Assembly (NCBI RefSeq): GCF_001612965.1
Contig: NZ_BDBL01000014.1
Span: 62,001 to 126,000, forward strand
Direction of reading: 5' to 3'
DNA: 64,000 nucleotides
DNA from: Nocardia kruczakiae NBRC 101016
Lineage (GTDB): Bacteria; Actinomycetota; Actinomycetes; Mycobacteriales; Mycobacteriaceae
In this document: one piece after another, positions 23,816-33,334 of the stretch
How positions within the stretch are numbered: the first letter of the stretch is position 1
How the letters are laid out: each line of letters begins with the position of its first letter
Notes under the pieces: generated by a model
Told to the model about the DNA's origin: nothing
Seen by the model: only the letters and a program-made list of their open reading frames with translations
The model's database searches: none
Made by a program: the position numbers and the translations under genes

Positions 23816-26800
23816 TTACCAGGTGTAGATATGCCCGGGTGACCACATACCGCTGTGAGTCTCCTGGGTGATCGTCGGAGTCGCCGGGACGGCCGAGGGG
23901 TCGATCGGGCTGAGGCGTTGCAGTTCGCCCCAATCCTGGTCCCAGTCGAAGGCGAGGTAGGTGGCCAGGGTCTGCGAGCGCAGCAATTGCTGACTCCAGC
24001 CCAGCGGACCGCCGCCCGCGTGGCTTTCCCACATCGTGGTGTCGGCCGCGCCCAGACGGTTGGGCAGGATGCGCCAGTCCGGCACCTGGGCGATGCCGTC
24101 CTTGTGGTCGAAGGGGCGCTGGCAGGGGAACTGCAGGCCCACGGCCCAGTCCAGGAGTACCGGTTGCTTCGAAGCGACCAGGTCGTTGAGGGTGTGCGTC
24201 TTCGGTATGCGCGGGGGCGTCAGCGCCACCCAGCGCTGCGGATCGAGGTTGTGATCCTTGGCCACGATGCGGATCACGTTGGCGGTGGCGGGAATCCGGT
24301 CCAAGGGGACGCGCAGGTTCCGCCACGACGGCGCCGGGCCGATGTCGATCGGGGTCACCCGTCCGAGTGCGTGTGCGCTGGTCGGGGAGTCGGTGCTGCC
24401 GTATTCGATCTCCACCGGTTCACCGCCGACATATCCGTTGTTAGGACCCACCGCCTGGATGCGCCCCGCCGCGGCGATCGAGACGATGTCGCTGCGGTCG
24501 TGCTGGGCGGGCAGACGGTACCAGCCGGTGACGAGATCGGCGGGCTGCTCCTCGCCGTAGGTGCCGAGTTCCGGCGTGGTCGCCGCGTCGAGCCCGTACG
24601 GTAATGGGGCGCCGCCGGTTTGGGTGGCCGACTCGCCGGTGCCGGGTTTGTCGCCGAAGGATTTGGCGATGCTGCTGGTCTCCTCCTTCTCATCGGGAGA
24701 CATGACGTCACCGACGCCGTTCGGCACGAATCCGCGCGCACCGGAGGTGAAGGTGGAGAACTGGTCGCCGACCAGCGGCTGCATCATCGAGGCGTTGGGA
24801 TCGGTTTCGACCAGGACCTTGTTGGCCAGCCCGCACGGATTGCCCACTACCGCATGGATATTCGAGGATGCCAGCGAGAATCCCGGATATTGCGCCACCG
24901 CGCCCGCGGTGAACGAGAACACCTCGAACACCACCAGGATCGCCGCGGCCGCCATCAGCGGCGGGAACTTCGCCAGACGCCACGCGCGCGGTGAAACCCG
25001 GTGCGGGATGCCGGGTTTGGGCGCCCGCACATGCCACCAGATCGCCAGCAGCAGGCACAGCGCGGCGATGATCAGGAAGATCTTGCTGAAGCCGACACCG
25101 AGAACGGCGGGGGGCTCGTTCCACCACGGGACACCGAAACTCGAGACCCACCACCACTGGTTGACGCTGGTGAAGATCTGCGCCATCGCCAGCGCCACCA
25201 CCGCCGCGAACAGGGCGCGGTTGCGTGGTGAGCGCATCACCCGGGGCCCCACCGCGACCGCGGTGAGGACGGCCACCGATCCCGCCAGGCCGGCGTACAC
25301 CCCGTTGTGATGGGTGAATTTCGTCGGGCAGGTCGCCATCAGCACCATGGCCCCGAAGGTCACACCGAGCAGCCGCCGTGCCGGTCCGGGCGCGGTGAAC
25401 GGAATGCGGCCGCCCTTGCGCAGCAGGACGAAGACGCAGACCAGCAGGCTCAGCCACATCGCGACCATGCCGAAGCGGCGGGCGATGGAACCGTCGGCCG
25501 ACGGCATGAACAGCCACTGGTAGTTCAGGTAGTCGTTGTACCAGGGGTCCGAGGGGCCGACGATGTTGTGCACGCGCTGCATCTCGAACATCGCCGAGAG
25601 CGGTTCGACGGCGAAAGCGAAGGCCAGCACCAGCATTCCCGCCGCGGCCAGCGGCGCCAGCAGCGCCCCGTACGCCCGGACCCAGGCGCCGGCCGGCACC
25701 GGGGTGCCGCGCCGGGCACGGGCGAGTTCACGCGCTCGCGGAACACCGAATCCCACGGCCGAACGCAGTCCCGCCAGCAGCGGAGCCAGACAGATGATGC
25801 CCGAGGGCGCGGCGGTGAAACTGAACGCGGCGATCAGGATCGCGAGGGCATACGGCAGCAGTCGGTGCGTCGCGATGGCGCGCTCGACGAGGCACCAGGT
25901 GAGCAACACGCAGACGGCGACCACCGGCTCGGGCCGCAGCCCGTTGTTGTAGGGCAGCCACACGGCCAGGAACGCCAGCGCGCCGGTCCACACCGCCACC
26001 TTGTCGTGGCGCACGGCCACACCGAGCCGCGGGATCACCTCCCGGCTCAGCGCCAGCCAGGTGACCACGGCCGCCAGCAGCGTCGGCAACCGCATCCACG
26101 GGCTCGCGACGCTGATCTCCGACATGTGCGCGATGATGTCGTACGGCGGCGTGCCGACCGGATTCTCCGGAACGCCGAAGAACCGGAAGTAGTTGGCCAT
26201 ATATCCGGACACCAGCGAGGTCCGTGCCATCCCGAACTGATAACCGTCGTCGGAGGTGGTGGCCCCGATGAAATGCCATACCAGCAGCGTGGCGAAGACG
26301 ACGAGGTCGACGCCGGTGAACGTGCGCCATCGCTGCGGAAGCAGCCGCCTCGAACGCCGGCCGTCGGTGCGGTCCAGCCGGTACAGCGCCGCCAGCGCGA
26401 TCAGCGTGAACACGACCGCCAGGACTTCGGCCGCGCGCTTGCCGACGGTCGGCGTCACCGAGAACCGGCTGTCGACCTGCGCGACGACCTTGGCGCCCTC
26501 GGCCCTGGGGAGATCGCTGAAGATGCCGACCACTTGTGGCCGCCAGTCACCCGGCGGCAAGGTGGCGGCCTCGATATCCGATCCGGTGATACCGACCTTG
26601 GTCGACGACATATCGGCGTGCACGGTCAAGGTGCCGTCGGCGATCGCATCGATCGATGTGGTGAGTAGCGACTGATTGCGCAACACGACCTCGAGTTGCG
26701 CGGGCTTACCGTCCTGTGCCGGTCGCACACGCGCGACGAACCCGTACTTCTCCAGTTGCGGCGCACCGGCGGGCAGCGTCGATGCCAGTACTCCGCCATG

Positions 26801-27076
26801 TGCGCTCAGTTGCGCCATCGACCGGCCGGGAATGGTGGCATCGAAGGTCAGCGGCGCGTAGGTGACCAGCGGCGCGTCGACACTGCGGGCCGAGTCCCGT
26901 TGCGGCCACGACAGCGTGGTGTGGTCCACCTTCACCGGCAGCAACGGCACCGCGACGGCGCACAACGCGCCCAGCAGCCCGGCGAGGAAGGCTATCGGTC
27001 CGGCCCAATCGCCGCGCTGTCTACCCGAGGTCCTGGGTGTCGCGCCTGCAGTAGGCGCACCGTCCGCCCTCACCAT
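23816..27076 (-). CDS. Emb-family cell-wall arabinosyltransferase
   Basis: From the ATG at 27076 the protein has 1086 residues, the usual EmbA/B/C size. A first membrane span is followed by a large periplasmic beta domain. A GT-C multi-helix core carries the catalytic Asp pair in ATTSDDGYQFGMAR (about 276-277), and a C-terminal carbohydrate-binding domain ends ...WSPGHIYTW. It transfers arabinose from decaprenyl-phosphoarabinose to arabinogalactan or lipoarabinomannan. I cannot decide between EmbA, B and C types. No other emb gene is adjacent, unlike the mycobacterial cluster. The frame extends upstream to 27280, but that part lacks coding character. Confidence 0.95.
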   Translation of the reverse strand: MVRADGAPTAGATPRTSGRQRGDWAGPIAFLAGLLGALCAVAVPLLPVKVDHTTLSWPQRDSARSVDAPLVTYAPLTFDATIPGRSMAQLSAHGGVLASTLPAGAPQLEKYGFVARVRPAQDGKPAQLEVVLRNQSLLTTSIDAIADGTLTVHADMSSTKVGITGSDIEAATLPPGDWRPQVVGIFSDLPRAEGAKVVAQVDSRFSVTPTVGKRAAEVLAVVFTLIALAALYRLDRTDGRRSRRLLPQRWRTFTGVDLVVFATLLVWHFIGATTSDDGYQFGMARTSLVSGYMANYFRFFGVPENPVGTPPYDIIAHMSEISVASPWMRLPTLLAAVVTWLALSREVIPRLGVAVRHDKVAVWTGALAFLAVWLPYNNGLRPEPVVAVCVLLTWCLVERAIATHRLLPYALAILIAAFSFTAAPSGIICLAPLLAGLRSAVGFGVPRARELARARRGTPVPAGAWVRAYGALLAPLAAAGMLVLAFAFAVEPLSAMFEMQRVHNIVGPSDPWYNDYLNYQWLFMPSADGSIARRFGMVAMWLSLLVCVFVLLRKGGRIPFTAPGPARRLLGVTFGAMVLMATCPTKFTHHNGVYAGLAGSVAVLTAVAVGPRVMRSPRNRALFAAVVALAMAQIFTSVNQWWWVSSFGVPWWNEPPAVLGVGFSKIFLIIAALCLLLAIWWHVRAPKPGIPHRVSPRAWRLAKFPPLMAAAAILVVFEVFSFTAGAVAQYPGFSLASSNIHAVVGNPCGLANKVLVETDPNASMMQPLVGDQFSTFTSGARGFVPNGVGDVMSPDEKEETSSIAKSFGDKPGTGESATQTGGAPLPYGLDAATTPELGTYGEEQPADLVTGWYRLPAQHDRSDIVSIAAAGRIQAVGPNNGYVGGEPVEIEYGSTDSPTSAHALGRVTPIDIGPAPSWRNLRVPLDRIPATANVIRIVAKDHNLDPQRWVALTPPRIPKTHTLNDLVASKQPVLLDWAVGLQFPCQRPFDHKDGIAQVPDWRILPNRLGAADTTMWESHAGGGPLGWSQQLLRSQTLATYLAFDWDQDWGELQRLSPIDPSAVPATPTITQETHSGMWSPGHIYTW

Positions 27077-27436
27077 CGTGTCGACCACGGTCGCCGATGC
27101 TAGCGTGACGCTTCTGTTATCCGGTATTTCGTCTGTTGTTCTCAGTCTGCACTCAGGATCTGCGGCCGAGTCGATGGCGGGTTCCGAGGGCGCGGACGCC
27201 TCCCGCCGGCGAGTTGCCTCCCGGCCCGGCATCGCGCGCCGATCGGACGGTCGAATCAGGTCGGTGGCAACGGTTTTCACAGGGCGCTCCCACCCACCAG
27301 CGGTTGCTTAACTCACGTAACTATTCGGCGGGGTACTCCGATCGACAAGGTGTGCGGGTTGCTCCGGCGACCTGCTGGATCCACGGTCGGTAGCCGTCGA
27401 TCGTGGGTAACACGCTCTCGGACGGGAGGAGACGCG

Positions 27437-27643
27437 GTGTTGCTGTATCTGGTGATTGTCGTCGTGGCCACGGTCGGTTCCGCTGCCCTGGCGGCGTATG
27501 GAACTTATGCCGGAACTCATCGCTCGGCGACGCGGCGGGAGCGCTGTTCGGTGCCCGCGCGGACCCATGTGGCGGGCGGATATGCCGTACGGGTTCGCAC
27601 CTGTCGTGACCTGGGCGGAAGGCCGGTCGGAAGTCGCTCGTAG
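27437..27643 (+). CDS. Possible small membrane protein
   Basis: A GTG at 27437, preceded by GGGAGG, opens a 68-codon frame. It begins with a strong membrane span (LLYLVIVVVATVGSAALAAY) and ends in a basic tail with two cysteines. The rest of the 27077-27436 gap holds only the arabinosyltransferase leader region and no other gene that I can support. Its length and tail composition leave some doubt. Confidence 0.4.
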   Translation: MLLYLVIVVVATVGSAALAAYGTYAGTHRSATRRERCSVPARTHVAGGYAVRVRTCRDLGGRPVGSRS

Positions 27644-27709
27644 TCGCCGCGCGAGGTGATGGGTCGGCGGCGCATTCGATGACCGCCGGTAACGAGTGGC
27701 CGCCGTAGC

Positions 27710-27724
27710 GGTATTGGCATTCTC
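27710..27724. promoter_or_regulatory. Weak half-match to the GAGAAT-N3-ATTCTC palindrome
   Basis: GGTATTGGCATTCTC keeps one full ATTCTC arm and the GNC centre of the better sites but only part of the other arm. It is followed by TTTTTT. It lies about 70 bases before the LLM oxidoreductase start at 27796 and may extend the inferred regulon to that operon. Confidence 0.25.
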
Positions 27725-27795
27725 TTTTTTCGCAAGTACCGTATTCATCAGCGGGTGACGTAGTCGCCCGGCGTAGCGGCGGGTTGGAGGTCTTC

Positions 27796-28752
27796 GTGCG
27801 TGTCGGAGTGATGATCGGACCGGAGAAGGGGGATTCCGCGCGCAAGCTGAGCCGGATGCTCGACGACATCGCCTGGGCCGAGGACGCCGGGCTCGACACC
27901 GCGTGGATTCCGCAGATTCCCAGCGATTTCGACGCGCTGATCACGGTGGCGGCAATGGGATTGCGGACTCGCCGCATCGAATTGGGCACCGCCGTGGTTC
28001 CGCTGCAGGCGCAACACCCGATAGCGCTGGCCCGCCAGGCGTTGTCGGCGCAGGCCGCCGCGGGTGGGCGACTGGCGCTGGGGGTGGGTCCGTCGCATCA
28101 CTGGATCGTGCGGGACATGCTCGGCTTGCCGTACGAGCGGCCGGCGGCCTACACCCGTGACTATCTGGACGTGCTGGCGGCGGGACTGACCGGCCCGGGC
28201 GCCGTCGACGTGGAGAACGACACGTTCACCGTGCACAATCCGCTCGATCTGGGCCCGGTCGCTCCGGTGCCGGTGCTGGTCGCCGCGCTCGGACCGGTGA
28301 TGTTGCGCATCGCCGGGGAGCAGGCCGACGGAACGATTCTGTGGATGGCCGACGAACGCGCGATCGCCGATCATGTGACGCCCAAGATCACCCGGGCCGC
28401 GGCCGATGCGGGCCGGAAACCGCCGCGCATCGTGGCGGGACTGCCGGTCTGCCTGTGCCGGGCCGGAGAGGTCGACGAGGCGAAGGCACGGGCCAATCGC
28501 ATTCTCGGCGAGGCGGAGATCTCGCCCAACTATCAGCGCCTGCTCGAACAGGGAGACGCCCGCGACGTCGGCGACATCTGTGTCGCCGGTGACGAGGCCG
28601 CCATCGCCGCCGGATTGCGCCGTTTCGCGGAGGCGGGCGCCACCGATGTCTCGATCCGGCTGCTGCCGATCGGCGACAGCCGCGACGAACTGATCGCATC
28701 GAAGCGCCGCACCCGGGAGATGATCGCGGGACTGGCCCGGGAATTACGATGA
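27796..28752 (+). CDS. F420-type LLM-class oxidoreductase
   Basis: The GTG at 27796 follows GGAGG and gives 318 residues. The TIM-barrel pattern of bacterial luciferase-like enzymes is clear: WAEDAGLDTAWIPQIPSDFD (about 28-47), RRIELGTAVVPLQAQHPIAL, GGRLALGVGPSHHWIV and the cofactor-region DGTILWMADERAI. Actinobacterial members of this type use coenzyme F420 to oxidise or reduce alcohols or activated acyl groups. Its stop overlaps the CoA-transferase start (ATGA). It probably acts on a CoA-linked or alcohol intermediate of the local pathway (inference). Confidence 0.88.
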   Translation: MRVGVMIGPEKGDSARKLSRMLDDIAWAEDAGLDTAWIPQIPSDFDALITVAAMGLRTRRIELGTAVVPLQAQHPIALARQALSAQAAAGGRLALGVGPSHHWIVRDMLGLPYERPAAYTRDYLDVLAAGLTGPGAVDVENDTFTVHNPLDLGPVAPVPVLVAALGPVMLRIAGEQADGTILWMADERAIADHVTPKITRAAADAGRKPPRIVAGLPVCLCRAGEVDEAKARANRILGEAEISPNYQRLLEQGDARDVGDICVAGDEAAIAAGLRRFAEAGATDVSIRLLPIGDSRDELIASKRRTREMIAGLARELR

Positions 28753-29849
28753 GCACCAACGCTTCTCCGGACCCCGGCTCGGACCGGCGGACCGTAGCTT
28801 CACCGCAGCACAGCTCCGGCCCGCTGGCGGGGATTCGCATTCTCGAGGTCGGAACCATGCTCGCCGGTCCGTACGCGACGATGATGCTCGCGGACCTGGG
28901 CGCCGAGGTCACCAAGCTGGAGCCGGCCGGCGGCGACATCTCCCGGCAGGTCGGCGACAGCTACTTCGCGAGTCTGAACCGCGGCAAACGCAGTATCCGG
29001 CTCGATCCCGGCAGTGTGGACGGCCGGGATCGCCTGGGCGAGCTGGTCGCGAATTCGCATGCGCTACTGGTGAATTTGAAACCGTCCGCGATCCACCGGC
29101 TCGGCCTGACCTATGCGTCGCTGCGGGAATTCAACCCGGCCATCGTCTGCGTCGCGATCACCGGATTCGGCCTCTACGGCGGCGACGATCCGGCCTTCGA
29201 CTACATCGTGCAGGCCGCCACGGGGGTCGCGGCGCTCACCGGCGATCCGGACGGACCACCCACACTGCCCGGCTATTCCTCCGCCGACAACTCGACCGGG
29301 CTGACCGCGGCGCTGGGTCTGCTCGCGCAGATCGTGGCCGGACGCGGCGGTCAGGTGGACGTCTGCCTGCGCGATGTGATGTTGTCGCAGTTGAACTATC
29401 ACGCGGCGGCCTATCTCAACGAGCAGAAGCGCCCACAGCGGCGACCGTTCGGCGCGCACTCGTATTACGTTCCGGCGCAGCTCTTTCCGACCGCCGACGG
29501 TTACCTGGCGTTGTTCGTCACGCATGATCGCTTCTGGAAGACCTTCGCCGCCGAGGCCGGGGTGACGGGATTCGACACCATGGCCGAACGCGTATCCCGC
29601 CGAGCCGAGGTGCTCGCCGCGGTGACCGCCGCGCTGGCCCGCGACGATGCCCGGAGCTGGGAGGCGCGACTGCGTCCGCTGGGCATTCCCGCCGCGGCGG
29701 TGCGCACGCTGCCCGAAGCGCTCGACGCCACTCCCGACGTGGTGGCTGCGGCGGGGACGTACCGCCTGGTGGCCTCGCCCATCCGAATCGACGGTTACAC
29801 ACCGGAATACGGCCCGCCGCCCGGGCTGGGCGAGCACGACGGTCCGTAG
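28749..29849 (+). CDS. CaiB/BaiF family (type III) CoA transferase
   Basis: This 366-residue protein has the family start GPLAGIRILEVGTMLAGPYA (about 24-43), MMLADLGAEVTKLEPAGGD, and SLNRGKRSIRLD. The segment QVDVCLRDVML carries the catalytic Asp that forms the acyl anhydride. It lacks part of the usual C-terminal region (members often have about 390-400 residues). It moves CoA between carboxylic acids. It is coupled to the LLM gene, suggesting both treat the same metabolite. Racemase activity (AMACR-like) is an alternative for this fold. Confidence 0.9.
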   Translation: MSTNASPDPGSDRRTVASPQHSSGPLAGIRILEVGTMLAGPYATMMLADLGAEVTKLEPAGGDISRQVGDSYFASLNRGKRSIRLDPGSVDGRDRLGELVANSHALLVNLKPSAIHRLGLTYASLREFNPAIVCVAITGFGLYGGDDPAFDYIVQAATGVAALTGDPDGPPTLPGYSSADNSTGLTAALGLLAQIVAGRGGQVDVCLRDVMLSQLNYHAAAYLNEQKRPQRRPFGAHSYYVPAQLFPTADGYLALFVTHDRFWKTFAAEAGVTGFDTMAERVSRRAEVLAAVTAALARDDARSWEARLRPLGIPAAAVRTLPEALDATPDVVAAAGTYRLVASPIRIDGYTPEYGPPPGLGEHDGP

Positions 29850-29865
29850 CCGTTGCCTCGAGCCG

Positions 29866-29893
29866 GTAGCGGGCCGACGGTACCGTCCGCTAC
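29866..29893. terminator. Possible terminator between convergent genes
   Basis: Arms GTAGCGG (29866-29872) and CCGCTAC (29887-29893) enclose a loop that itself contains the palindrome ACGGTACCGT. It sits between the CoA-transferase stop (29849) and the reductase stop (29958). There is no U-run, so its role is uncertain. Confidence 0.35.
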
Positions 29894-29957
29894 ATCGCCC
29901 TCGCCACCGGGCGGAAACCGGGGCGGTCGCCCGGGGACGACCGCCGGCGTCGGCCGC

Positions 29958-30974
29958 TCATTCGTAATGCACGGTCACCGACTCGGTCTCCGGTACCGCT
30001 TGGCAGGTGAGGACGTATCCGTCCTCGACCTCGTCGTCGGCGAGGGCGTCGTTCACCCGCATCGTGGCACTGCCCTCGCTGAGCCGGGCCATACACGTGG
30101 CGCAGTTACCCGATTCGCAGGAGAACGGCGGGGTCAGGCCCGCGCGGCGGGCGCTCTCCAGCAGTGTCTCGCCGGCGTGGCGCGGGACCGTGGCCTTCTT
30201 GCGGTTGAGGAAGATCGTGACGGTGCCACGGCTGGCGCCGGATTCGGTCACGGCTGCCTCGATCGTCGAGTCGGCGAGTTCGGGAACCGGTGCGCCGAAG
30301 CGTTCGCTGAAGATCGCCCCTGGGCCGGGGAGCGCCCCCTCCACCATTTCCATGAACTTCTCCGGCCCGCACACATAGCTGTCGGCATGACCGTCCGCGC
30401 CGACGAACTCACGCACCGCCGCCGGATCGAGTAGTCCGGCCACGCTGTCGAGATGCCGGACCACCTGCAGCCGGCCGCGGTAGCGCTCCGCCAGTTCGAG
30501 CAGCGTGGTGCCGAAGATGACCGATTCGGCGTCGCGGTCCGCGCACAGCAGCCGCACCCGCCGCGCGGTGGTGGCCAGCGCGCTCTTGGCCAGCGACAAC
30601 ACCGGCGTGATGCCGCTGCCGCCGCTGAACCCCAGGAGCGGAACCTCGGTGTCGCGCAGGCAGAATCGGCCGGTGGGCCGGCCCATGTCGATCTCGTCGC
30701 CCTCGGACACGGTGTCCAGCAACCAGTTCGAGACCTTGCCGCCCGGAACCCGTTTGACCGTCGTCATCAGTTCGGCGTCGGTTTCCGGTGCGCTGGACAT
30801 CGAATAGGACCGGTACAGCTCGGTGCCGTCGACCCGTACCCGGAAGGTGCAGAACTGTCCGGCGCGATAGGTGAGCGGGCCGTCGTGCGGGGCCAGCACG
30901 AAGGTCCGCGCATCGGCGCACTCCTTCACGATCCGGGTCACGGTCGCGGGCCGGAACATCGGGGGACTCGCCAT
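29958..30974 (-). CDS. Oxygenase reductase (FAD, NADH, plant-type 2Fe-2S; KshB/HmoR-like)
   Basis: This 338-residue three-domain reductase has a FAD-binding barrel with RSYS (residues 55-58), an NAD domain with GGSGITP (118-124) and CGPEKFMEM (202-210), and a C-terminal ferredoxin domain with Cys286, Cys291, Cys294 and Cys324. It passes electrons from NADH to a Rieske oxygenase. The best local partner is the oxygenase at 59863-61128. The ATG follows AGGAGAGG. It is divergent from the acyl-CoA ligase gene across a GAGAAT palindrome, so both are likely coregulated. Confidence 0.92.
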   Translation of the reverse strand: MASPPMFRPATVTRIVKECADARTFVLAPHDGPLTYRAGQFCTFRVRVDGTELYRSYSMSSAPETDAELMTTVKRVPGGKVSNWLLDTVSEGDEIDMGRPTGRFCLRDTEVPLLGFSGGSGITPVLSLAKSALATTARRVRLLCADRDAESVIFGTTLLELAERYRGRLQVVRHLDSVAGLLDPAAVREFVGADGHADSYVCGPEKFMEMVEGALPGPGAIFSERFGAPVPELADSTIEAAVTESGASRGTVTIFLNRKKATVPRHAGETLLESARRAGLTPPFSCESGNCATCMARLSEGSATMRVNDALADDEVEDGYVLTCQAVPETESVTVHYE

Positions 30975-31010
30975 GGGACGCCTCTCCTGGTATTAAGATT
31001 CTTATACAAA

Positions 31011-31025
31011 GAGAATAGCGTTCTC
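31011..31025. promoter_or_regulatory. GAGAAT-type operator (site a)
   Basis: GAGAATAGCGTTCTC lies between the divergent reductase (start 30974) and ligase (start 31048) genes. The arms GAGAA/TTCTC are perfect, and the sixth pair differs from the consensus GAGAAT-N3-ATTCTC. The surrounding AT-rich DNA (TATTAAGATTCTTATAC) is probably the divergent promoter. The candidate binder is the TetR protein at 45930-46583. Confidence 0.65.
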
Positions 31026-31047
31026 CTGAACGAGATGGGATTTTCTC

Positions 31048-32451
31048 ATGACCGAGCCGACGGCGATCGTGTTCGACGATCGGCACTACAGCCTGTCGCA
31101 GCTCGACGAGCTGGCCGGCGGACTGGCGCGGACGTTGCGCCATCGTGGCGTCCGGGCGGGCAGCCGGATCGCCGTGATGTCGTCCAATCGCCCGGAATTC
31201 GTCCTCGCGGTGCTGGCCGCGTGGAAGCTCGGCGCGGCCGTGGTCCTGCTGAGCCCCGCGTGGCGGCGCGCCGAGGCCGAGCACGCGCTCGCGATCACCA
31301 CCCCGGGATTCGCGATCGGCGACCATCCCGTACTGGCCGAACTGATGCCCATGCTCGATCTCGACGAACCGATCACGCCCAGCGGCGAGGAATTCGACCC
31401 GCCGGATCCGGAATCGGATGCGGTGCTGGTGTTCAGCTCCGGCACGACCGGCTTGCCGAAGGCGGTGCGCCACACCCACGCCTCCTTCGACGCCGCGGTG
31501 CGCGACTGGCAGCAGGTGCTCGAGCTGAGTAGCGCTGACCGAATCCAGATCCTGACCCCGCCGTCCCATATCCTCGGCCTGCTCAACATCGTCACCGCGT
31601 TGCGCGTCGGCGCCTGGATGCGGCTGCATCGCCGCTTCGATCCGGAGTCGATGCTGCGCAGCATCGAACGCGACCGGATCACCGTGGAGATGGCGGTGGC
31701 GCCGATCGCACTGGCCATCGCCTCGCATCCGGAGCTGGAATCGTTCGATCTGTCCTCGCTGCGCTACATCATGTGGGGCGCGACGCCGGTGACGGTCAGC
31801 GTGGCCGAAACCGTCACCCGCCGCACGGGCGTGCGCTGGCTGCCGGCCTACGGCGCCACCGAACTCCCGGTACTGGCCTGCAATCCGATCGAGGGCGCCC
31901 GGCTGGACACCGTGGGACGAGCCGCGCCCGGGGTGTGCCTGCGGACGGCGTCGCTCGATGACGGAAAACCGTTGCCGCCCGGGGAGATCGGGGAGATCCA
32001 GGCACGGTCGCCGTCGCTGATGGCGGGGTATCTGCCCGCCGGCGCGGACGCGGGAGCCGTGGTGGACGGCTGGTACCGCACCGGCGACGTCGGCTGGATC
32101 GACGCCGACGGCTGGGTCCGCATCACCGACCGGGTGAAGGAGATGATCAAGGTCCGCGGCTTCCAGGTCGCGCCCGCCGAAATCGAATCCGTCCTGCACG
32201 GGCATCCGGCGGTCGCCGACTGCGCGGTCTTCGGTGTGGCCGACGGCACCGACGGCGAGGCGATCGTCGCCGCGGTGTCGGCCGCAGCGCCGGTCACCGC
32301 GGAGGAGTTGTCCGCGCTGGTCGCCGATCGCCTGGCCGGATACAAGCGGTTGCGCCGGGTGGTCTTCGTCCCCGAAATCCCGCGCCTGCCGTCCGGCAAG
32401 GTGCTGCGCCGAGTTCTCGAGGAGCGCTATGGACGTCCGTCTGACCAGTGA
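31048..32451 (+). CDS. Acyl-CoA ligase (AMP-forming, FadD-like)
   Basis: This 467-residue ANL enzyme has the ATP loop VFSSGTTGLPKAVRHTHAS (about 130-148), the adenine motif AYGATE, the hinge WYRTGDVGWIDADGW, KEMIKVRGFQVAPAEIESVL, and the final LPSGKVLRR, whose Lys is the catalytic residue for adenylation. It activates a carboxylic acid to its CoA thioester, the entry step for the downstream dehydrogenase and hydratase genes. It is shorter than many FadDs (about 500-550). The first gene of a five-gene operon, its 3' end overlaps the next gene. Confidence 0.93.
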   Translation: MTEPTAIVFDDRHYSLSQLDELAGGLARTLRHRGVRAGSRIAVMSSNRPEFVLAVLAAWKLGAAVVLLSPAWRRAEAEHALAITTPGFAIGDHPVLAELMPMLDLDEPITPSGEEFDPPDPESDAVLVFSSGTTGLPKAVRHTHASFDAAVRDWQQVLELSSADRIQILTPPSHILGLLNIVTALRVGAWMRLHRRFDPESMLRSIERDRITVEMAVAPIALAIASHPELESFDLSSLRYIMWGATPVTVSVAETVTRRTGVRWLPAYGATELPVLACNPIEGARLDTVGRAAPGVCLRTASLDDGKPLPPGEIGEIQARSPSLMAGYLPAGADAGAVVDGWYRTGDVGWIDADGWVRITDRVKEMIKVRGFQVAPAEIESVLHGHPAVADCAVFGVADGTDGEAIVAAVSAAAPVTAEELSALVADRLAGYKRLRRVVFVPEIPRLPSGKVLRRVLEERYGRPSDQ

Positions 32452-33334
32452 ACAGCGCCAATTGCGTGATGCCGCAGCAAAATTGGCCGACGATCTGGGC
32501 CCCGGCTCGGTGACGGACCTGGCCGATCGGGAGCGGATCACGCGGCTGGACAAGACCGTCGAGCTGACCGGATGGCGCGCCCTGCGCTCCGACGGCGCGT
32601 CGGGTGTGGAAGTGGCGCTGGTGGCCGAGGAGTTCGCGCGGGGACTGGTCGATGTGGCGTTTCTGGGACCGGTGCTGGCCGACGATCTGCGTGGTCACCC
32701 GGCCGGAGACGAGGGGCGCTGGACCCTGGGGGTGCGCGGCCGCGCCGTCGACGCGGCCGGATGCGATCGGGCGGTGGTGCTCGCCGACGGCCAGGTGCTG
32801 GCCGCCCGGCTGGGGCCCGCCGCACCGCTGGCGGATCCGACCCGGACGGCGGCCGACCTCGACGGACGGCTCGAACACATCGGGGAACTGTCGGACGATC
32901 AGGCGTCGCAATGGTTCGCGCTCGCGCTGGTCGGCACCACCGCGGATCTGCTCGGCGCCGCCCGGGGCGCGCAGCGGCTGGCCGTCGACTACGCGAAAGT
33001 CCGTGCGCAGTACGGCAAGCCGATCGGCTCGTACCAAGCCGTCGCGCATCTGCTCGCCGAATCGCAGGCGCTGCTCGAAGGTTCGGTCAGCGTGCTGCGC
33101 TACGCCGCCTGGGGAGTGGACGAACTGGCGCCCGGCGAGGCGGTGCATGCCGCCCGCGTCGCCAAGATCTATTGCGCCCGCGCCGCCCGGACGGTCTGCG
33201 AAACCGCTATCCAGGTGCACGGCGGCATCGGCAACACCTGGGAATGCCTGGCGCACATCTATCTTCGCCGCGTCCTGGTCTCGACCGAACTGTTTCCCGT
33301 CCGTCTGGAGGAGATCGCCCGTGGACTTTCGTGA
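32429..33334 (+). CDS. Acyl-CoA dehydrogenase subunit, C-terminal-motif half of a split pair
   Basis: This 301-residue protein keeps the C-terminal-type FAD motifs RAQYGKPIGSYQAVAHLLAE and QVHGGIGNTWECLAH. It has no recognisable SEPGAGSD or WTS segment in the middle domain. The next gene has the opposite set. This is the pattern of alpha2beta2 FadE pairs of actinobacterial steroid and side-chain catabolism, where each active site is built by two different subunits. The ATG at 32429 lies inside the ligase end, and the stop overlaps the partner gene. Confidence 0.88.
   Translation: MDVRLTSEQRQLRDAAAKLADDLGPGSVTDLADRERITRLDKTVELTGWRALRSDGASGVEVALVAEEFARGLVDVAFLGPVLADDLRGHPAGDEGRWTLGVRGRAVDAAGCDRAVVLADGQVLAARLGPAAPLADPTRTAADLDGRLEHIGELSDDQASQWFALALVGTTADLLGAARGAQRLAVDYAKVRAQYGKPIGSYQAVAHLLAESQALLEGSVSVLRYAAWGVDELAPGEAVHAARVAKIYCARAARTVCETAIQVHGGIGNTWECLAHIYLRRVLVSTELFPVRLEEIARGLS

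Noticed and set aside
25307..26668. A 453-codon open frame on the plus strand inside the arabinosyltransferase gene
   Set aside because: Low-complexity Arg/Gln/Gly/His translation antisense to conserved Emb sequence.
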